This document shows positions 5,874 through 12,943 of a stretch of DNA of 13,350 nucleotides, one piece after another. The DNA lies in NCBI GenBank assembly GCA_002296055.1, contig DBHE01000191.1, forward strand, positions 1 to 13,350, written 5' to 3'. The notes beneath the pieces are model-generated. The model was not told the DNA's origin and ran no database searches. It saw only the letters and a program-made list of their open reading frames with translations. This stretch comes from Pseudomonadaceae bacterium UBA836 (GTDB taxonomy: Bacteria > Pseudomonadota > Gammaproteobacteria > Pseudomonadales > Pseudomonadaceae). Both the position numbers and the translations under genes were made by a program. The number at the start of each line of letters is the position of its first letter. Positions within the stretch are counted from its first letter, which is position 1.

Positions 5874-7745
5874 ATGCCCACCAAACTTAGCTTCAATCAC
5901 AAGATAGTGCTGGCTGCGGGCCTGGTGGTGATTGCCGCCTTCGCTGCCTTCTCGGTTTACAACGACTACCTGCAGCGGCGCACGCTGCAAACCAACCTGC
6001 AAACCTACCTGAATGACGCTGGCAGCCTGACGGCACAGAACATCAGCAACTGGCTGTCTGGTCGCATCCTGTTGCTGGAGAACCTGGCGCTCAACCTGCA
6101 GAGTGAGGGTAGTGTCCGACAGGTGCCCTTGCTGGAACAGCAGACCTTGGCGAGCACCTTTGATTTTGCGTATCTGGGCGGTGCCGATGGCAGCTTCACT
6201 ATGCGGCCGGATGCCGAGATGCCGGCAGACTACGACCCGCGTAGCCGACCCTGGTTTACCGCTGCGCAAGCTGCCCGCGGCACGGTGCTGACCGAGCCCT
6301 ACGTGGACGCTGCCACCGGGGCGCTGATCGTCACCATCGCCACGGCGGCCGGTCGTGATGTGGTGGGCGGCGATCTGAACCTGCAAACCATCTCGCAGAT
6401 TATTAACGCGCTGGATTTCAATGGCATGGGGTACGCGTTTTTGGTCAGCCGTGACGGACGGGTGCTGGTGCATCCTGATTCGGCGCTGCAGATGAAAACC
6501 CTGAGCGAGCTGTATCCTCAGAACACGCCGCAGATCAGTAGTGCGCTAAGTGAGGCCGAGCTGCACGGCGAGGCTCGCTTGCTGACCTTTCTGCCGGTTG
6601 CCGGTTTGCCCGGCGCAGACTGGTACATTGGCCTGTCGATTGATCGCGAGAAGGCTTTTGCCAGTCTGACCAGCTTTCGTATTTCTGCGTTGATCGCCGC
6701 GGTGATCGCAGTCACCGTTATTGTGGTGCTGCTGAGCCTGCTGATGCGCTATCTGCTGCGCCCGCTGGTTTCGTTGGGCGGTGCACTGGAAAACATTGCT
6801 CAAGGGGAGGGGGATCTCACGCGGCGCCTGCCGGTGACCAGTCAGGACGAGTTTGGCCGTTTGGCGGCGGCGTTCAACCGTTTTGTGCAACGCATTCACG
6901 AGTCGATTACCCAGGTTGCCTCCACCAGTACCGAGCTGGGCGATGTCGCACGGCAGGTGGTGGCTGCTTCGAATGCCAATATGGCGAGCTCAGACGAGCA
7001 GTCCAGCCGCACCAACAGTGTGGCCGCCGCCATCAACGAACTGGGCGCGGCAGCGCAGGAAATTGCCCGCAACGCGGCGGACGCCTCCGCCCAGGCCTCC
7101 GGTGCCCGCCAGGGGGCGGAGCGCGGCAGCGAGGTGGTCAGCGAAACCATCGGTGCCATGCAGTCGTTGTCGAGCAAGATCAGCGAGTCGAGTGAGACTA
7201 TCCAGTCGCTCAGCCACAAGACCACGGACATCGGCCACATTCTCGAAGTGATTCAGGGCATCTCCGAGCAGACCAATCTGCTCGCCCTGAACGCGGCGAT
7301 TGAAGCGGCACGCGCCGGTGAGGCGGGTAGGGGGTTTGCCGTGGTGGCCGATGAGGTGCGCAATCTCGCGCATCGTACCCAGACCTCGGCACGCGAGATT
7401 CACGACATGATCGAAGACTTGCGCAGTGATGCTGGCGCGGCGGTGGCGCTGATGAGCGATAGTCAGTCGCACAGCCAACGCAGCGTCGAGGTGGCCACTC
7501 AGGCCGGCGACCGGTTGAGTGAGATCACCCAGGGCATCGGCGATATCGACAACATGAACCAGTCCGTTGCCGCCGCGACCGAGGAGCAGACCTCGGTGAT
7601 CGAGAGCCTTAACGTCGATATCACGGAGATCAACACGCTCAACCAGGAAGGAGTCGACAACTTGCAGGCAACCATGCGCGCTTGCGCCTCGCTGGAGCAG
7701 CAGGTCAATCGTCTGCGCCAACTGGTTGGCAGCTTTCGGATTTAA
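5874..7745 (+). CDS. Methyl-accepting chemotaxis protein, PctA/PctB/PctC-like amino-acid receptor (dCache)
   Basis: Transmembrane chemoreceptor signalling to CheA through CheW. The 623-residue protein has TM1 at about 11-30, a periplasmic dCache_1 domain (about 31-270), TM2 at about 271-293, HAMP (about 294-346) and a cytoplasmic signalling domain with the hairpin motif [20 protein letters not shown]. It resembles P. aeruginosa PctA along its whole length, including NDYLQR after TM1, [11 protein letters not shown] and the INTLNQEGV region. The amino-acid-binding motif is mostly kept: YDPRSRPWF (Arg125, Trp127), EPYVDAATG (Tyr143, Asp145) and GGDLNL (Asp167). Phe128 replaces the tyrosine of PctA, and about five residues are missing before GGDL. 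The C terminus (LVGSFRI) lacks a CheR-tethering pentapeptide. The ATG has GAGG nine bases upstream. The ligand (amino acid, GABA or related) cannot be fixed, so I assign no symbol. Confidence 0.93.
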   Translation: MPTKLSFNHKIVLAAGLVVIAAFAAFSVYNDYLQRRTLQTNLQTYLNDAGSLTAQNISNWLSGRILLLENLALNLQSEGSVRQVPLLEQQTLASTFDFAYLGGADGSFTMRPDAEMPADYDPRSRPWFTAAQAARGTVLTEPYVDAATGALIVTIATAAGRDVVGGDLNLQTISQIINALDFNGMGYAFLVSRDGRVLVHPDSALQMKTLSELYPQNTPQISSALSEAELHGEARLLTFLPVAGLPGADWYIGLSIDREKAFASLTSFRISALIAAVIAVTVIVVLLSLLMRYLLRPLVSLGGALENIAQGEGDLTRRLPVTSQDEFGRLAAAFNRFVQRIHESITQVASTSTELGDVARQVVAASNANMASSDEQSSRTNSVAAAINELGAAAQEIARNAADASAQASGARQGAERGSEVVSETIGAMQSLSSKISESSETIQSLSHKTTDIGHILEVIQGISEQTNLLALNAAIEAARAGEAGRGFAVVADEVRNLAHRTQTSAREIHDMIEDLRSDAGAAVALMSDSQSHSQRSVEVATQAGDRLSEITQGIGDIDNMNQSVAAATEEQTSVIESLNVDITEINTLNQEGVDNLQATMRACASLEQQVNRLRQLVGSFRI

Positions 7746-7817
7746 GGAAGCACTGATCAATTCCACTCGCCCTCCGGGCGTACAAGCTGCTTGCGGAATT
7801 AATCAGGGCTTCCTTAA
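7742..7817. repeat. 76-bp imperfect palindrome at the convergent gene junction
   Basis: The arms 7742-7764 and 7795-7817 are inverted repeats matching at 21 of 23 positions, beginning TTAAGGAAGC and ending GCTTCCTTAA. The 30-base centre holds two small hairpins: CGCCC-TCC-GGGCG (7768-7780) and CAAG-CTG-CTTG (7783-7793). TAA at 7743-7745 is the chemoreceptor stop, and TTA at 7814-7816 is the stop of the opposing iron-sulfur subunit gene, so the element fills the junction exactly. It may be a bidirectional terminator, although neither side has a good T-run, or a non-autonomous palindromic repeat. No second copy is apparent in this window. Confidence 0.75.
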
Positions 7818-8284
7818 CTGCTGACTAGCTCGGCAACCGCCTGGCGCAGGCCGGTGTAGCCAGTGCAGCGGCAGAGGTTGCCGTGCAGCGCTTGCTCCAG
7901 CTCCTGCGCCGTGGCTGTCGGGTTGTTGCGCAGCGCGGCGGTCAGGGTGCTGGCGATACCCGGCGTGCAGTAGCCGCATTGCAGCGCACCGGCATTGACC
8001 AGCGAGGTCGATACCCGCTCGAATACTGGCTCATCGCGTAAACCTTCGATGGTTTGCACCGAGCGGCTTTGTAGTTGGCAGGCCAGCAGCAGGCAGGCGG
8101 GCGTTGATTGGCCGTCGACCAAAACGCTGCAGGCGCCACAGCGGCCGATGCTGCAGCCTTCTTTGGGCCCGGTCAGGCCAAGATCCAGACGCAGAATGTC
8201 GAGCAAGCGCCGGGTGGGGGCTAGCTCGATAGTCTGCTCGCTGCCGTTGACGCTGAACTGCAGGGTCATGCGTGGCTCGTTCAT
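7814..8284 (-). CDS. [2Fe-2S] subunit of a xanthine oxidase-family molybdenum hydroxylase
   Basis: Electron-transfer subunit (XdhC/CoxS type) of a three-subunit molybdenum hydroxylase, passing electrons from the Mo centre to the FAD subunit. The 156-residue length is typical. The plant-ferredoxin-like cluster is ligated by Cys44, Cys49, Cys52 and Cys64 (CSIGRCGAC followed by PAC). The C-terminal helical cluster uses Cys103, Cys106, Cys138 and Cys140 (QCGYCTPG and NLCRCTGY). All eight ligands are present. The ATG at 8284 overlaps the stop of the Mo subunit gene by 4 bases (ATGA), and GGAG lies about 8 bases upstream. It is the last gene of the operon, and its stop lies in the junction palindrome. 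There is no twin-arginine signal, so the complex is probably cytoplasmic. The family is secure; the substrate is unknown. Confidence 0.93.
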   Translation of the reverse strand: MNEPRMTLQFSVNGSEQTIELAPTRRLLDILRLDLGLTGPKEGCSIGRCGACSVLVDGQSTPACLLLACQLQSRSVQTIEGLRDEPVFERVSTSLVNAGALQCGYCTPGIASTLTAALRNNPTATAQELEQALHGNLCRCTGYTGLRQAVAELVSS

Positions 8285-10542
8285 GGCTGTTGCTCCTGCA
8301 TGGCCGTGAGTAGGGCGGTCGGGCGCACCGGCAGCCTGTCCGGCCGCACGCCGGTAGCGTTTTCGATGGCAGCGGTGAGCGCGGGGCTAATGGCTTCAAT
8401 GCCCAGCTCACCGATGCCGCGTACCGGGTAGCTGTCGCCGCCGAGAACCCCCTCAATCACATCCACCCGTTGCTCTGGCGCATCGGCCATGGTCGGAATC
8501 AGGTAGGCGTCCAGGTTATCGAGCAGGAACTGGCCGTCCTGCATGGGTACGTCTTCCAGCAATGCCATGCCCATGCCCATGACGGCCGCACCTTCGATCT
8601 GGCCGAGATAGCTGGGCGGGTGAATGACCTTGCCACCGGCGGTGATGTGATGCAGCTGCAGAACGCGCACCCGGCCGGTCAGTCGGTCAACGGCGACGCG
8701 GGCCACGCTGGCGATCAGCAGTTGCAGGTAGCGGCCACGGGGCGTTGCGTCCGGGCCGGTAGGAAAGTCGAAATGCACCTTCAGCGCTGGCAGCGGCTCA
8801 GCCAGCTTGGCAAGCTGCACGTAGCTGATGCGCAGCTCTCCTGCGGGCGTGCAGAGCCCGCCAGGTCCTGGTGAAAGGTCGAATGCGCTGGCCCCGGCGA
8901 TATCTTGCAGTGCGGCACGCCATTGCGGTTGCAGTTGGCGCAGTGCTTCTACCGCAATCACGCTGCTGCGCGAGGCGCTGGTCGGGCCGGAGTCCGGGCC
9001 GCTGGAGTCGCCGAGGCGGATATCCAGGTCATCGGGTGCGCACCCCAGGTACTCGCAGGCCAGATTCTGTACTGCTGCAACCACGCCCTGGCCGTACTCG
9101 ATAAAGCCGAATGCCAGTTCTATGCGGCCTGCTGCACTCAAGCTAAGGCGCGCGCCGCCTGAGTCCGGCAGGCCATTACCAAGCCCGTTGCCCTGTGCGC
9201 CCAGCGCCATGCCGACGCCGGTCAGCCAGCGGCCGTTGTCGGTCTTTGATGCGTGATCCCAGAGCGGGGAGGCCAGGGCAGTATCCAGCAGTAGCCGTGG
9301 GTTGCAGGGTTGCTGCTGGGTTTGGCCTTCGACGCCCAGATCGTCTGGCGTGCGCAGGTTGCGTTTGCGCAGTTCTGCCGGATGCAGGCCCGCTGCGGCA
9401 GCCAGCTTGTCCAACTGGCTTTCTACGGCGAAGGTCGCCTGGTTGCCGCCAAAGCCGCGAAAGGCGCCGGCAACGCTGTTGTTGGTGTACACCAGCTGAC
9501 CGGTGACCTTCACATTGGGGATGCGATACAGCGGCGCTGCAGCGTGGTCCGTCAGGTTGGTCAGCACGGCGGGACCAAGGGTGGCGTAGGCGCCGGTATC
9601 CAGCACGGCATGCAGTTGATGGGCGAGGATGTTGCCCAGCGCGTCGCAGCCGGTGCGGGCGATCAGTTCGACGGGGTGCCGCTTGATGCCTGCGATGGTG
9701 GACTCGCGGCGATCAAAGTGGATGCGTACCGGGCGCCTAGTGCGCAGTGCCAGCAAGCCGGCGGCCGGTTGCATGGTCAGCTCATCCTTGCCGCCAAAGC
9801 CGCCGCCGGTCGCCAGGCCGATAACGCGCACCTTGTCCAGCGGCAGATCGAGAATGCTCGCCAGTTGCTCGCGGTCGCGGTGACCGCTCTGGCAACCAAC
9901 CCGGAAGGTCAGCCCGCCCGCGTCGTCGGGCACTGCCACACCGCCTTCGGTTTCCATAAAAACATGCATTTGCCGCGGGGTGTTGTAGCGCCCCTCGACC
10001 ACGAAGGCACACGCCTTGAAGGCCGCCTCGACGTCGCCGTGCTCCAGTTGGGAGCTGTCCAGCAGGTTGCCACCGGGGTGCAGCTGCGGCGCGCCATCGG
10101 CCAGCGCTGCGGCCGGGTCGCCGAGCACTGGTAGCGCCGTGTAGTGCACCTCGATCAGCCTGAGCGCGTGCGCCGCGATCTCGGGCGTGTCGGCTGCCAC
10201 CGCCGCCAGCGCATCGCCCAGGTAGCGAACGCGGTCGGTGCAGAACACCGGCTGGTCGCGAAAGACGATGCCGTAGTGGTTGTCACCGGGAATATCCGCT
10301 GCGGTGATCACCGCGCGCACGCCCGGCAGCGTGCGTGCGGCGTCCACATTGATGCCAGTGATCTGCGCATGGGGGTAGGGGCTGCGCAGGATGCGGCCAT
10401 GCAGCAGACCGGGCCAGTCCAGCTCATCTGTGGGGTAGCGCTGCTCGCCGCGGGCTTTGCTATGGGCGTCCGGTCGTGGCTGCCAGCGGTCAGCAAAGTT
10501 AGTGGGGTTCAGTTCCCTTGGCGTGAAGTCGTTGATGCTCAT
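8281..10542 (-). CDS. Molybdopterin-binding subunit of a xanthine oxidase-family hydroxylase
   Basis: Catalytic subunit holding the Mo-pterin cofactor and hydroxylating a carbon centre of an N-heterocycle or aldehyde with water as oxygen donor. The 753 residues are close to E. coli XdhA length. The N-terminal hammerhead domain includes GLLHGRILRSPYPHAQI. Later motifs are CQSGH (Gln218), GGGFGGKDE (246-254), LDTGAYA, GAFRGFGGNQ (Arg362), YGQG, SGPTSASRSS and GMGMALLED. RGIGELG carries Glu712, in the place of the catalytic base glutamate. Gln218 and Arg362 align by eye with bovine xanthine oxidase Gln767 and Arg880. Asp253 stands where bovine has the substrate-binding Glu802, so xanthine cannot be assumed. 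The gene is flanked by 4-base overlaps with both partner subunits. XdhC/MocA-type maturation genes are absent from the window. The ATG at 10542 has only a distant GGAG. Confidence 0.92.
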   Translation of the reverse strand: MSINDFTPRELNPTNFADRWQPRPDAHSKARGEQRYPTDELDWPGLLHGRILRSPYPHAQITGINVDAARTLPGVRAVITAADIPGDNHYGIVFRDQPVFCTDRVRYLGDALAAVAADTPEIAAHALRLIEVHYTALPVLGDPAAALADGAPQLHPGGNLLDSSQLEHGDVEAAFKACAFVVEGRYNTPRQMHVFMETEGGVAVPDDAGGLTFRVGCQSGHRDREQLASILDLPLDKVRVIGLATGGGFGGKDELTMQPAAGLLALRTRRPVRIHFDRRESTIAGIKRHPVELIARTGCDALGNILAHQLHAVLDTGAYATLGPAVLTNLTDHAAAPLYRIPNVKVTGQLVYTNNSVAGAFRGFGGNQATFAVESQLDKLAAAAGLHPAELRKRNLRTPDDLGVEGQTQQQPCNPRLLLDTALASPLWDHASKTDNGRWLTGVGMALGAQGNGLGNGLPDSGGARLSLSAAGRIELAFGFIEYGQGVVAAVQNLACEYLGCAPDDLDIRLGDSSGPDSGPTSASRSSVIAVEALRQLQPQWRAALQDIAGASAFDLSPGPGGLCTPAGELRISYVQLAKLAEPLPALKVHFDFPTGPDATPRGRYLQLLIASVARVAVDRLTGRVRVLQLHHITAGGKVIHPPSYLGQIEGAAVMGMGMALLEDVPMQDGQFLLDNLDAYLIPTMADAPEQRVDVIEGVLGGDSYPVRGIGELGIEAISPALTAAIENATGVRPDRLPVRPTALLTAMQEQQP

Positions 10543-11384
10543 AGGCGGCTGGCGCTCCGTTGGGCGAGCAGGAGGTTGGCCGCGACCTGCAGAAGTGGCT
10601 GATCGGCCAGCTCAGGCAGGTCGCTGGCAAGCAGCGGTAGTAGGCTGTCGGCGGGCGCGCTATCGGGGCTGAAGGCCTGTTCGCAGCGGCTGAGTCGGCG
10701 AGGGGCGAGGCCCGCGCCGCCGGCAGCCAGGCGGGTTTTCTCCGGCTGGGACCAATTCCAGCTGCTGGCGATGTTCAGTAGCGGCGGGTTAAAGGCTTCG
10801 CGGCTGGCCAGCTTCTCTATCTGAACACATTGCTCCGAGTCAGGTAGCGGGATGCGAATGCAGGTGATCAGGCCGTGCTGTGGGGGAGCCTTCAGCCAGT
10901 CGGTCAGAGCGCCTTGCCGAATATCGCCGTCGCTCAGCCGCCAATCGAGTTGTGCGTCAAGCACCAGCAGAACAGGCAGCAGGTCTCCTGCAAAGCCGAT
11001 GTTGCCGCCCAGGGTGGCGATATGCCGAATACCCGGGGCGCCAACACCAAGCAGGGCGGATTGCAGGGCTGGTAGCTCATAGCACAGCTGCGGGTGGCTG
11101 GTCAGCTCAGATAACCTGGCCAGCGCACCGATCGACCAGTAATTCGGTGTGCGCTGGCAGCCCTGTAGTTCATCAAGGGCGTGCAGGCTAACGGCCTGCT
11201 CCGGCCAGAGGTGCGTCTTGTTCCAGCTAAGTTGGGCCGCGCTGGCGCCGGCTAGGTACGGGGCCTGATGGCGCGCAGCGAGAATGGCAGCGTGCGCGGC
11301 ACTGGTCGGGAACAAGATGCGCGTACGGCGTTGGTCTGAGCTGGGTGGCAGGGTCACGGAGCGGCTCCAGTAAATCGTTGCCAC
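10539..11384 (-). CDS. FAD-binding subunit of a xanthine oxidase-family hydroxylase
   Basis: Flavin subunit (CoxM/XdhB/YgfM type) that takes electrons from the iron-sulfur subunit and passes them to the final acceptor. The protein has up to 281 residues. The second FAD loop is well kept as ATLGGNIG (123-130), followed by LLPVLLVLDAQL, and AAGGAGLAPRRL lies near 220-231. The first FAD loop, usually AGG(T/S)-L, reads LAGASAAQL (44-52) and is degenerate. The outermost start is GTG at 11384, with no visible ribosome site. A GTG at 11357, nine codons in, has GGAG seven bases upstream and may be the true start, giving 272 residues. It is the first gene of the FAD-Mo-FeS operon, and its stop overlaps the Mo-subunit ATG. 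The family is reasonably secure; the start is uncertain. Confidence 0.85.
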   Translation of the reverse strand: MATIYWSRSVTLPPSSDQRRTRILFPTSAAHAAILAARHQAPYLAGASAAQLSWNKTHLWPEQAVSLHALDELQGCQRTPNYWSIGALARLSELTSHPQLCYELPALQSALLGVGAPGIRHIATLGGNIGFAGDLLPVLLVLDAQLDWRLSDGDIRQGALTDWLKAPPQHGLITCIRIPLPDSEQCVQIEKLASREAFNPPLLNIASSWNWSQPEKTRLAAGGAGLAPRRLSRCEQAFSPDSAPADSLLPLLASDLPELADQPLLQVAANLLLAQRSASRL

Positions 11385-11601
11385 TGGGGATGCAGAAAAA
11401 ATGCCAGTGCTGACGAATCCGCTCTCAGGGTTGCCAAATAGCTGTCCAGTCGGTCAGTTTTGTGCTTTTGAGGGCATGTCGAACAGCGCCATCGTTCGCG
11501 CTATGGGCTGTATGGGTGCAATGGGAAGGCGCTCTGGGCGGCAGTGGTGCGCGTGATTGCGAGTGCTGTGCTGCTGGAAAAACGTGATCAGATAGTCAGT
11601 A
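11385..11601. other. Intergenic region between the hydroxylase operon and the DUF6515-like gene
   Basis: No convincing gene on either strand. It should contain the hydroxylase operon promoter (minus strand), for which only weak elements near 11435-11463 are visible. It also has three ATGGG repeats at exact 9-bp spacing (from 11503, 11512 and 11521) of unknown meaning. Confidence 0.5.
11442..11457. promoter_or_regulatory. Possible operator palindrome upstream of the molybdenum hydroxylase operon
   Basis: CTGTCCAGTCGGTCAG is an imperfect 16-bp palindrome (outer CTG-CC pairs with GG-CAG), similar in style to TetR-family operators. Read on the minus strand it fills the 17-bp spacer between a TATTTG -10-like hexamer (11440-11435) and a poor -35, a common place for a repressor site. 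No regulator gene lies nearby. Low confidence. Confidence 0.25.
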
Positions 11602-11625
11602 TTCGGGAGGGGTAGCCCTCCCGAA
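11602..11625 (-). terminator. Hairpin terminator after the DUF6515-like gene
   Basis: TTCGGGAGGG (11602-11611) and CCCTCCCGAA (11616-11625) form a perfect 10-bp GC-rich stem with a 4-base loop. It begins 4 bases beyond the stop codon of the upstream minus-strand gene. The sequence after the stem on the minus strand (TACTGACTATCTG) is only weakly T-rich, so termination efficiency is uncertain. Confidence 0.6.
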
Positions 11626-11629
11626 CGGG

Positions 11630-12370
11630 TCAGCGCACGGTATAGCCGCGGGCCTCAAGACAAGCGGTCATGGCGCGTTGGTAGTCTGCACGGCTATTTG
11701 CAGATTGGCTGGCGGCAACGCCTCCATAAGGCTGGGTAGGGTCATAACCGGTCTGATTACTGCCCCACTGATGGCACTCGTACTTGTCCTGCGCTTGCTG
11801 CTGCTCACTCTGGTTACGCGCGGGGTAGATGAACAGCGCATCGTTGCTGCTGGTAGTTTGCGCGCTGCTCGGCGCATCAACGACCACGTATTGCGCCCCA
11901 CGCTGCACGTAGTACACGTCTTCATAGCGGTAGTAGGGTTGCCCGCCGATAGTAAGGGTCACATAACCGGTCGGCAGCACCGGAATGCTCAGGCCGACCG
12001 GTGGCATCACAATGATGAAGCTGCCGCCGTGAGGGCGATACCAGAGCCCGCGGACATAGTAGTAGTCGTGGTCACGGTGATGAACCATGCGATAGCCACT
12101 GGGAAGCTGCGGCACTACGCTGCCCCGTTGGCCCGCGGGCGCTCGCGCTACTGGCTGCTGGTGACTGTGCTGAGGGCCCTGTTGGTAATTCCCGTCAGCC
12201 TGGCGCTGATCACGTGAGTTGTCCTGCCGGCCGCCGTCATGGTGCTGCGGGTTCTGTTGCTGCTGTCGGCCGTCGTGGTTATCTGGCGCCGCCAGCGCAG
12301 CAGTGCTGAGCATCAAGGTTGCGGCTGCCAAAGCCAGCCGGCTGGCGGGTGATTTAATGCGATTGGTCAT
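11630..12370 (-). CDS. Secreted DUF6515-like protein with C-terminal Cys module
   Basis: Predicted exported envelope protein of unknown function. The 246-residue protein has a Sec signal peptide (about 1-27, cleavage after ALA) and a Gln/His/Asp-rich low-complexity linker (about 30-80). Next is a repeat-like Tyr/Gly domain with LPSGYRMV...YYYVRGLWY (89-111) and VLPTGYVTLTIGGQPYYRYEDVYY (131-154), the pattern I associate with DUF6515. The tail has QDKYECHQW (Cys199) and YQRAMTACLEARGYTVR (Cys237), which recurs in the lipoprotein encoded just upstream. The two cysteines could form a disulfide in the periplasm. The ATG at 12370 has a strong GGAGGAA site. The gene starts 14 bases after the lipoprotein stop, so the two are cotranscribed. 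The family call is from motif memory; the function is unknown. Confidence 0.82.
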   Translation of the reverse strand: MTNRIKSPASRLALAAATLMLSTAALAAPDNHDGRQQQQNPQHHDGGRQDNSRDQRQADGNYQQGPQHSHQQPVARAPAGQRGSVVPQLPSGYRMVHHRDHDYYYVRGLWYRPHGGSFIIVMPPVGLSIPVLPTGYVTLTIGGQPYYRYEDVYYVQRGAQYVVVDAPSSAQTTSSNDALFIYPARNQSEQQQAQDKYECHQWGSNQTGYDPTQPYGGVAASQSANSRADYQRAMTACLEARGYTVR

Positions 12371-12384
12371 GGTGATTCCTCCAG

Positions 12385-12918
12385 TTAACGTACGCTGTAG
12401 CCGCGCCCGACAAGGCAGGCTTCCAGCGCGCGCTGGTAGCCGCCTTCGGTCAGCGACTGCTGCGCTGCTCGCTCGGCGTTGATGGCTTCAATTCGGTCTG
12501 CTTCGTTGGCGTCGCCCGCAGCGCCAACGACGGCACCCATGACAGCGCCAACCAGCGCACCTTCGCCGCCATGATGTGGACCGCTGAGGATGGCACCGGC
12601 CACGCCTCCGACCACCGCGCCCGCTGCCGTGTTGTGGCCAGGCGAGGCCGGCACCGGCAGGCTGGCGTTGTCGCCGCTCATGGTTGCCGGATCAAAATGA
12701 GATTGCTGAACGGCCCACAGGTGACAGTCGTAGCGGTCACGGCTGATCTGCTCCGGGCTCTGACCTGCGGATGGGTAGACTGCCAGCGGTGCGGCGGGTT
12801 GAGCCTGGCTGGCGTGCGGGGCTGGCGCGGTGCTGCAGGCTGCCAGCAACAGCAGTGGCGCTAGCAGCAGCTTGGTACGTATCGGTAAGGGCAGTGTATT
12901 GGCGGAGGTCGCGTGCAT
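12385..12918 (-). CDS. Glycine-zipper lipoprotein with split Cys module
   Basis: Predicted outer-membrane lipoprotein of unknown function. The 177-residue protein has a type II signal peptide with lipobox LAAC, lipidated at Cys28; Ser at +2 favours outer-membrane sorting. Residues 58-77 (QISRDRYDCHLWAVQQSHFD) carry Cys65. A glycine zipper follows (about 98-136: AAGAVVGGVAGAI, then GALVGAVMGAVVGAAG), a membrane-inserting or oligomerising motif seen in YMGG/17-kDa-antigen-type lipoproteins. A short charged helix comes next, and the tail YQRALEACLVGRGYSVR carries Cys168. The Cys-containing segments match those of the next gene. It is the first gene of a two-gene operon, following a leader of up to about 140-150 nt with several possible hairpins. 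The ATG at 12918 has only a weak AGAG-type ribosome site, but no better start precedes the signal peptide. Confidence 0.85.
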   Translation of the reverse strand: MHATSANTLPLPIRTKLLLAPLLLLAACSTAPAPHASQAQPAAPLAVYPSAGQSPEQISRDRYDCHLWAVQQSHFDPATMSGDNASLPVPASPGHNTAAGAVVGGVAGAILSGPHHGGEGALVGAVMGAVVGAAGDANEADRIEAINAERAAQQSLTEGGYQRALEACLVGRGYSVR

Positions 12919-12943
12919 GATGCAGCTCTGGCGAAGACATCCG

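Noticed and set aside
9310..10134. A 274-codon open frame on the plus strand opposite the molybdenum-subunit gene, and a similar 258-codon frame opposite the chemoreceptor (6990-7766).
   Set aside because: Both mirror strongly conserved genes and have low-complexity translations with no recognisable motif. They are best explained as shadows of GC-rich codon usage.
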